From: Chromera velia
Lineage: Eukaryota > Sar > Chromeraceae
Assembly: GCA_018398765.1 (NCBI GenBank)
Contig: JAHBMJ010000013.1
Location: 1-15,131, forward strand
Direction: 5' to 3'
Length of the DNA: 15,131 nucleotides
The position numbers were made by a program, and so were the translations under genes. This document shows positions 1-7,609 of this stretch, in pieces. The notes under the pieces were generated by a model that was not told the DNA's origin, made no database searches, and worked only from the letters and a program-made list of their open reading frames with translations. The first letter of the stretch is position 1. The number at the start of each line of letters is the position of its first letter.

Positions 1-20
1 GTGGGTGTGTGTGTGTGCAG

Positions 21-400
21 GTCCGGCAGGCCACGATGGGTTTGCTGAACTGCCTTTTGTTCGACCAGGCAGCAGGCGTTCGTGGAATATTGAAGGAAGA
101 GGAGATGGCAGGAAGAGAGGGGGGGGGAGAGGACGAGGCGGGAATCTCTCTGTCTGTGTCTCTGGATGGAAATGGAGGGGGGGAATCATCACCTGTGGGT
201 GCAGGGGCAGGGAGAGGGACGGGGAATGGGGCCTCGTTTGGGCGTCAGTTTCTGCGTCGGTGTGTGGGGCGTTTGGAGAGCGCACTGAACGATCCGTCTC
301 CTCTCGTTCGGAAATCTGCAGTAGGAATCCTTCAGGCAGTCGTGCTGGAGGAACCGCAGTCGGACGTGGCACTCCAAGTTTGCCTGCAGTTCGTTGACAG
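21..400 (+). CDS. SCC2: SCC2 exon 1 of the window: HEAT repeats
   Basis: Acceptor TGTGTGCAG ends at 20 and donor GTTGGT starts at 401; out-phase 2. It opens with VRQATMGLLNCLL and ends with the HEAT helix pair LVRKSAVGILQAVV…LQFVDR. This aligns with the NIPBL stretch in which successive helices carry VRxxAVxxL motifs. Between the two helices is a Gly/Ser/Glu-rich loop (about residues 27–70) with poly-G runs at 119–127 and 177–183, absent from animal orthologues as I recall them. Confidence 0.8.
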
Positions 401-3400
401 GTTGGTGGGTGTATGTTCTTGGTTCATGTATTTACTTTCATAAAAACTCTGTATGAAAGTAAATACAGGCACTCCAAGTTTGCCTGCGCTTCGTTGACAG
501 GTTGGTGTATCTTGTTGGTGTTGTTGTGGTACGTCTAATTTGTTCAAATTGATGCAACTTCGGTGCGTTGTGTCTTGGCTTTTGTTCAGTGATGTCAGGT
601 CTTTGTGCGTGTTTCTCTCTAGGCTTCTTTTCCGCCTGTTGGGTAGATTTTGTTTTCCTCCAACTCCCATGGGATGTTTTTTTTGGTTGAGAACATGGTG
701 TTAGAATAGAATTTGATGCTAAGAATCTTGAATCTGTGTGTGCTGACGGATGATGGATGGATGGATGGCTGCAGAGTGGTTGACCGTGAGGAGACAGACC
801 ACGTGAAGGGGCTGACTCTGGACCTGTTCAGGAAACTCTGGGTGTCTGGGGCAGTGGAATTCAACAGAACCATCTGCACGCACATGATCCAGGTCAGCCA
901 GTCAGAGGGCGGCCATTCCTATAGGAGGGCCGAGGAAGAGGCGAGGCAGGGCCGTGTAATGCGTCTTGCCTGAATGACAGGACGGGTGAGTGTCGAGAAT
1001 GAGGTGATCCGGTCCTTCCCTGTGCTTTCCAATTGGGAGAATTTTTTTGTGCCTACAGGACCGTTGGGAAGGATTTCTGTCGTTTTGTCTGGTTGACATC
1101 CACCATTTCTCTCTTTCTGCTCTGATTTTTGTGTCTCTCTATGTGGTCCTGCGCTATGAGTCTGCCTGCCTGCAGTCGGTGAGATATTTCGAGAAACGCC
1201 GCACGCAATTCCGCATCGACTCTGATTCTCTGCTTGCACAAGTTGTGGAGAGGGCAAAGACGGTCTGGGAGAAGGAAGCGACAGGGGGAAGGGGGGGGAG
1301 AAAATCGAACCCCGTGGACGCAGCACTCGAGAGGTGAGTGGGTATCCTGTCCTCTCTTCCCCTTCTCTGTCCGTCTGTCCTCGCATATGTGTGTGGGGGT
1401 GTGTGGGTGTGTGGGTTTTTCCTTCCTTTTGTTCCTTTTCTCGCCCCAGAGTTCGGATTCCATTTCTGCTCTCTGTATCTTTCGATACTGCGGCTTGTCA
1501 ATAGCGGGCAGTGAGTTTTCTGGGAGAGAAGCGAAAAAAACAATGGACTGACTGCCTTTCTCTCTGCACATGCACGCAGATGGGCTACCGAGCTCCGTGG
1601 TGCCTTGGCCGACACTCACGGGGGGGATCTAGAAGGTGGCGGTGGGGAAGGGGGACACGAGGGAGGCGCTGCAGCTGCGGCGGCGGCTTCTTCTGCTCCC
1701 GGTGCGGCGTCGACCCGTCTCCAGAGGACCAACACGGCGAGTTCCTCGTACGCCTTCTTTCAGAACTCAAAGAGGCTCACGCAGACTGCGGTGCTGGCGG
1801 TGTTAGAGATCGTTGCGGAGATGAAGCCTAGTCTTGTGACGGGGTGTTGGGGGAATTTGACGCCTCTTCTTGCACCCCCGGAGTGGAAGAACATGTCACC
1901 GCAGGAGAGGGCAGAGAAAGCGGAGGTCGGTGTGTCCACTATTTTTTTTTGTGGGGTGTATGAGTGGACGAAGGGGGAATCTATTGGATAGCTGGCTCTT
2001 CAAGTTGTGGGGTAGGTACGAGAAAAGTAAGGAAGCAAGAAAAAGTCACCCTCCGGTAGTCGGCACTATCGAGGATTCTTCTTAGGGAAACTTTGAACCA
2101 AGCGAGAAGGAAAGAAGGTTCTTTCAGCATTTCCTTGGGAAGCAAAATTCTTCTGTCTATAATACTCCTTCAGAAGAAAATCTGCTGCAAGCCTCTCTCT
2201 GCCCCTTTCCCTCTCTCTGTGCCTCCCTCAGGTCCTGGCCATTGTGGGGCGCATCGTCACCCGTCTGTGTCCCCACCTGACGAATGCCGAGAGCCGTCCT
2301 TCTGAGGAGATCGTGGAACTCCAGGAGATCCTGCTCATCCACATGCAGACAGGCCCGCTGAACAGATCAATCATCGAGGCAGTCAAGTGCTTCTGCGCAC
2401 TCGCACAACACATCCGCAGAGACGTCTTCCATGTGGTCAACCTGCTTGTCAGTCAGCGGGGGGATAGAAAGTGAAAGGGCTCGTCCGTTTCTCTCTCCCC
2501 CTTTCTCTTTCTCTCACACGCGCGTGTGCATTTGCAAGTGCATTGGTGGCTGGACTCTTGCAGTGCATTCTAAATCGTTTCACATTCTGCTCGCTTTCCG
2601 TGTCTGTGTATTCCTGTTGGTCTTCGGACAGGTGAACGGCATCCAGCAGATCCACAGCGTGTACCAGGAGGTGTTCCGGGCCCGTCAGTGGCTGCTGTTC
2701 CACAACCAGAGGGGGTATCGGCCTGCGGGGGCAGAGATGAGTCTGGAGGAGGCGAGGGAGGCTTTGTTGAAGAAGGCCCCGCACAGGCTTCGAAGGTTCA
2801 TCCTGGTGGTGGGGGCTGTGTGGGATTCTGTGGATGTGAACGCGGTCTGCCTGGAGATCGCAACGAAAGAGGAAGAGGAAGCAGAAGGGGTGAAACAGGA
2901 AGAGGAGGATGGGTCCTATCGAAGTCCCCCTTCATCGACCAACAGGAACTGTCCTCAAACGCCAACGAGAGGAAAGAGAGGGACGCCAAGACGCTCACCT
3001 TCGAGCAAGGGGAGAGGGTCAGCCGCCCTGTCCACAGCTCTGTCGAAAACTCCCGTCTCGGAAGCGCGGCTTCGTCGTGTGTCTTCCTCGGCTCTTGAGA
3101 AGATGATGCAAGAGAGGGGAATGGGATCCGAGGCCGTGAGGCCGTATGGACGTGACCCTGCGAGAGCGTGCTTTGAGGATTTCTGCAAACTTTGGGATCT
3201 GGGGGGGAAGGAGGGGGGGGGCATGTCAGCTGCCTCGGGAGGAATGCCGTTGAGAGATCAGATCAAGGGGGTTGGTTAGTTGGGCAATGAGGCAGTCTTC
3301 TTTCTTTGTTTGTTGATTTCTCCATTCACTTCTTTCTTCTGTGTTTGATTTGTGAATTTCAAATCAAAGTGATCAGTCAGGCAGCAGGGCAGGCAGTCGG

Positions 3401-5143
3401 GCTGCTGTGTTTCTTCTTCAGTTGGGGTCCCATTCCTCTTCCTCTCTCTCTCTGTATGTGTATGTGCATGTGTATGTGTGTGTGTGTGTGTGTGCGTGTT
3501 GAATCCGTTGACCGCAGTGGGTAGTTGCGATTTTTTCGTTTGCCGAACAAAGATAATTAATTCATTGCACTGTTCCCGTATTTCTTTTTTCTGTCTGCAG
3601 ATGGTGCTCGACGGGTTGCTTCTGTTCCTGAACGGCCAACGGAAGTTCATTCGGGAGAAGAAGTGAGTGGCTCTGCAGCGGGTAACAGGGTGGGTGCAGA
3701 GGGCAGATGATGAGTGCGAACGGATGGTGGGGTGCAACGGAGAGAGACGCGCAAAAAGAGAAGACTGCATTTGTGCTTGCCTGAGAAGAGCGTCCACTTT
3801 GTCCCTTTTTGTTTGCTGTTTCAATTATGCCACACGGTCATGCAGCGAAGCGCAGTCTGCTCTGCATGGTTTTGATCCTTCCGCCACCTTGTTCCCTGCC
3901 GCATTTTCATTTCCGTGGCTGTCTGTGAATAAGAGAAAAGGAGTGAAACAATGTGAGTTGTTCGTCTGTCTCTCAGCCCTCTGTGTTTGTGTGCAGGCTT
4001 CACGACATTCTTGAAAACGCTCTCCGACATCCAGGTATGGGGGCTGTTCTGCTGTGATGTTGGTTGACTGGGGGGGCGTTTCTTTCCGTTTTACCGTATT
4101 AACAAATTGACGCCAGAAGTGGAAAAGATCCTTCTTCTTTTTCAAGACCGAGTTTTCATTTGTTCTGTTCTCTTTCAATCGTGTTCTTCCACTCTATGGA
4201 TTTATAAACTTCGAATGGCACACAACATGCATAAATGACTGACTTGTCTGCTCGGCTGCATGCAGTGCTCCAGCTGAAGGGCCTCCACCTGATGCATGAG
4301 CTCCTCAAACAGGCACAGGAGGACGCAGTGAAGAGGGTAAGTGAGGGGGGCGCTGGGTTGGTGTGGTCTGGTAGATGGATATATGTATTCTTTTTCTGTG
4401 TTGAGTCATCGGGAGAAGGGACAAATCTGCAGTGAACCCATTCACCAGAAAATACAATGACCAAGAGATGTATCACATGGATGGTGTTCCCTTTGGAATC
4501 TGTTCGTCTCTCTCATTCTTCTTGTCCCCCTATCCTCTGCATTCATTCCTTGCATGTTCGTTCCCATCACACAAAGGAAGATGGAGGACTTAAGATACAC
4601 AAGTGTTTTGGTTCCGTGTTTTGTCTTGTGTCGATCAGGCAAAGGAGGAGGCCGCGAGGCTTCCCTCCACGGTCATCAAGGTGAAGGCAGAAGAAGGGGG
4701 GGGGCTGGAGGATGAGGATGATGACGGAATGGGAGACCAGTCAGATGACGCAGAGGCCGGCCTCACGGGTCCGACCAGAAAGGGCCGCAGATCGACAGGG
4801 TGTGCTCTCAAGTCCCCGCACACCAATGGAGATGCAGCCACTCACGATGACACGACACATATTCACGATGAGGAGCGCATGGCTGGAGAGAGAGACAGTG
4901 CACAACCCCTCGCTCTCCTCCTTCCCTCTGTGCTGAACTGTATCAGAGGAACTCAGCAGGGGGGCTCGACTCCCTCTGGCACAACAGGGACACCCAACAG
5001 ACACGAGAGGGAGAGACAGCACCAACACGAAGGAGGGGGGGGGGGCAACAGCAACAGTAACAGCAGTCTCCTCGTGTGCTCTCTGGCTCTGGATGTGGTG
5101 GAGAGACTCCGCGCGTGCGTCAGCCTCTCTCTGTCTCTCTCTG

Positions 5144-5197
<54 letters not shown>

Positions 5198-7454
5198 GGT
5201 GAGCTCACGGGCCGTATGCCTTTTGTCAGATTCTCTTCTGTTGAGATCGCTGACAGGCTCTCTGGTGGATGTTGTGGCGGTTGATTGTCAGACATGGAGA
5301 GGGAAAGAAAGACTTTTCTTGTCTCTTGATAAAGTCGTGGAGTTCTTCTGATTGCTCTCAAACTCTGTCTCCTTCTGTGTCTCTGATTTCTCTCTCTACT
5401 TTCCTGTCGTAAGATTCTCCTCTGAAACTTTGAAGACTGCCTCTTCGCATCTCCGAATCGGTATGTGGTTGATTCTTTTTCTGTGTACCTATGGGCTTTC
5501 TTTCCTTTTTTCTTTTCTTTGCAGTGCTGGTTTCATCAACCCGTCCCAGGCCATCGCACCGGTTTTCTGCCTCTCTTTCTCCGACAACGCACTCCTGAGA
5601 TCTCAGACTGCGCGGGTTCTTCGGGTGGGTGGGTGGGTGGGTTGCTGGGTGAGGATGCTTTTTCTTTTAATCTAATCTGCAGGCATTTCGCTCTTACAAC
5701 CTGCCTGCATGTCGACATCTGGGAAGAGGAAGTTTGTGTTAGCTGCATACGGCATGCAGACTTGTAGGTTGACTTGTCAGGGAGGTCCTTCAATGGATGG
5801 TCTTGAGAAATGGAAGGGAAGAGAAGGTTACTGGAGAGGAACGCTCTTTCCTCTGTTTGGTCGTTCGAGGCGGCGGTTTCCTGACTGCTTGTTGTAGCCA
5901 TCTGTTCGTCCGCTCGTCCGTCCGGCATTTGGGGATGGAGCCTCATTTCATCAGTTGGCTCATTTTTTGCTTTTTTCTCTCCCCTTTCTGTTGGTATGTT
6001 TGCAGCTGATTACAGAGACACGACGAGAAACGCTGCTGAGCTCTCTGGGCGACTGTCTGCTGGACGCCTTCTTCTTCCTACTACGGTTAGGGGGGGGGGA
6101 AGGAGGAGATGGGAGGATGGGGGTCTTTCCATCCCTCTTCTGCAACATACACTCCCCTTTGTTTCAGCACTCCTCCATTTCTTCATGGTTTTTGTCCTTG
6201 TCTATGTCTATGCGTGCCTTTTCTGCAGCACTCACACGCTTGCTTTCGTGCTTGCATCATAACCTTTGTCGCCTTTCATTTCCTTCCTTTCCTTTCCTTG
6301 TCTCGTCTCGATCTCTGCAGAAGGTTTCCCGGCCAGCTTCGCCTCTTCGAACCACTCAGACCCTCCAGTCTCCAGCCGTTCGTGGATCTCTACGCTCGAA
6401 CGTTCCAACAGAAGAGGGTGAGTGGGTCGGGTGTTCGACGGGGTTTTCTCGGCTCTCTGAATTTTGAGGGGAGCTGAAGGAGGCAGAGCATCCCCACATC
6501 CTTTCTGCTGCCTGCTTTTTCTTATCGAGAGTGAGAATTCGCTTCATCTGCGTTGACTAAAAAGATGCGAAGAGTCTCTTTCGGTCTGATGCAGCTTTCT
6601 TCCCTGATAACGACAGAGTAATGCGGCGCACTTCTCAGCTCAATGCATGATCCAGTGCGCCTTTTTTGTTCCTGTTGGTGTTGCAGCGAGACCGCGAGAG
6701 AAGCATCCGTGTCCTCCTGCATCAACTGGAGACTCTGTCTGAGTCTGAACGTCTGGGCAAATTCATGGAGAAGGTGAAGGAAGTGAGGAAGAAGCAGAAG
6801 GAAGAACAGGTCCGTTGATTGGGTGAAAAACAGAAGGCTTCTGAGACGTTTATCGACAAATGGGAGGAATGAGAAATCGTTCGTTTTTCATCCCATCCGC
6901 CCCTCTCCCTTTTCGCTCTCCGCCCTGCGTGTCCACATTTGCATATGACAACGTCGGTTTGGTTTCCGTTGACTCACACCTTCTTCTTTCATCTCCAGCT
7001 CCTTAGTTGCCTTGAATACTGTCTTTTTTCTTTGTTTGTGCGCGCTTGCTGAATGGAAGGTGTCCTCTCTCTATCTGCCTGCTTTGTGCGCTGTCTCGTG
7101 TTCTTTCCCCCATCACCCTGGTGGTTCTGCAGCGTTCTGACTTTGAAGAGTTCAGCAACGAGAAGTTCCTGCTTTTGTTCCTCCAATTCGCTGCCTCGAC
7201 CGTGGCTGCCCTCCCGTGCGTGTTCGAGTCGGAGGCCCTGTTCGCTGTGCACAGACTGAATCATCTGATCTCCATCAAGGTCGGTCCAAGGAGGGGGAAG
7301 ACCTTTTTTTTGCTGAGTCTCTGCACTGTGCCCCATTTTGTGCTGCTCTGTCCTGCCATGGTCTTGTCTGTCTACAGAGAGAGAGTTCAGTGCAAATGAT
7401 TCGCTAGGGTCTCTATGTGTTTATCTCAATTTTTTCTTCTTCCCCTTTCTCTCC

Positions 7455-7529
<75 letters not shown>

Positions 7530-7570
7530 TGTGTGTGTGTGTATGTGTGTGTGGGTGTATGTGTGTGTGG

Positions 7571-7609
<39 letters not shown>

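Noticed and set aside
1059-1175. 5' extension of SCC2 exon 3 from an earlier in-frame acceptor
   Set aside because: The added residues are rich in F, S and L and read like translated pyrimidine tract; the acceptor at 1175 has the better tract. Kept as an alternative.
5400-5461. Possible extra SCC2 exon (reads FSSETLKTASSHLRIG) before a GTATGTG donor
   Set aside because: Joining 5114 directly to 5525 gives a gap-free match to NIPBL across the junction; an extra exon would insert residues in the middle of a conserved helix–loop.
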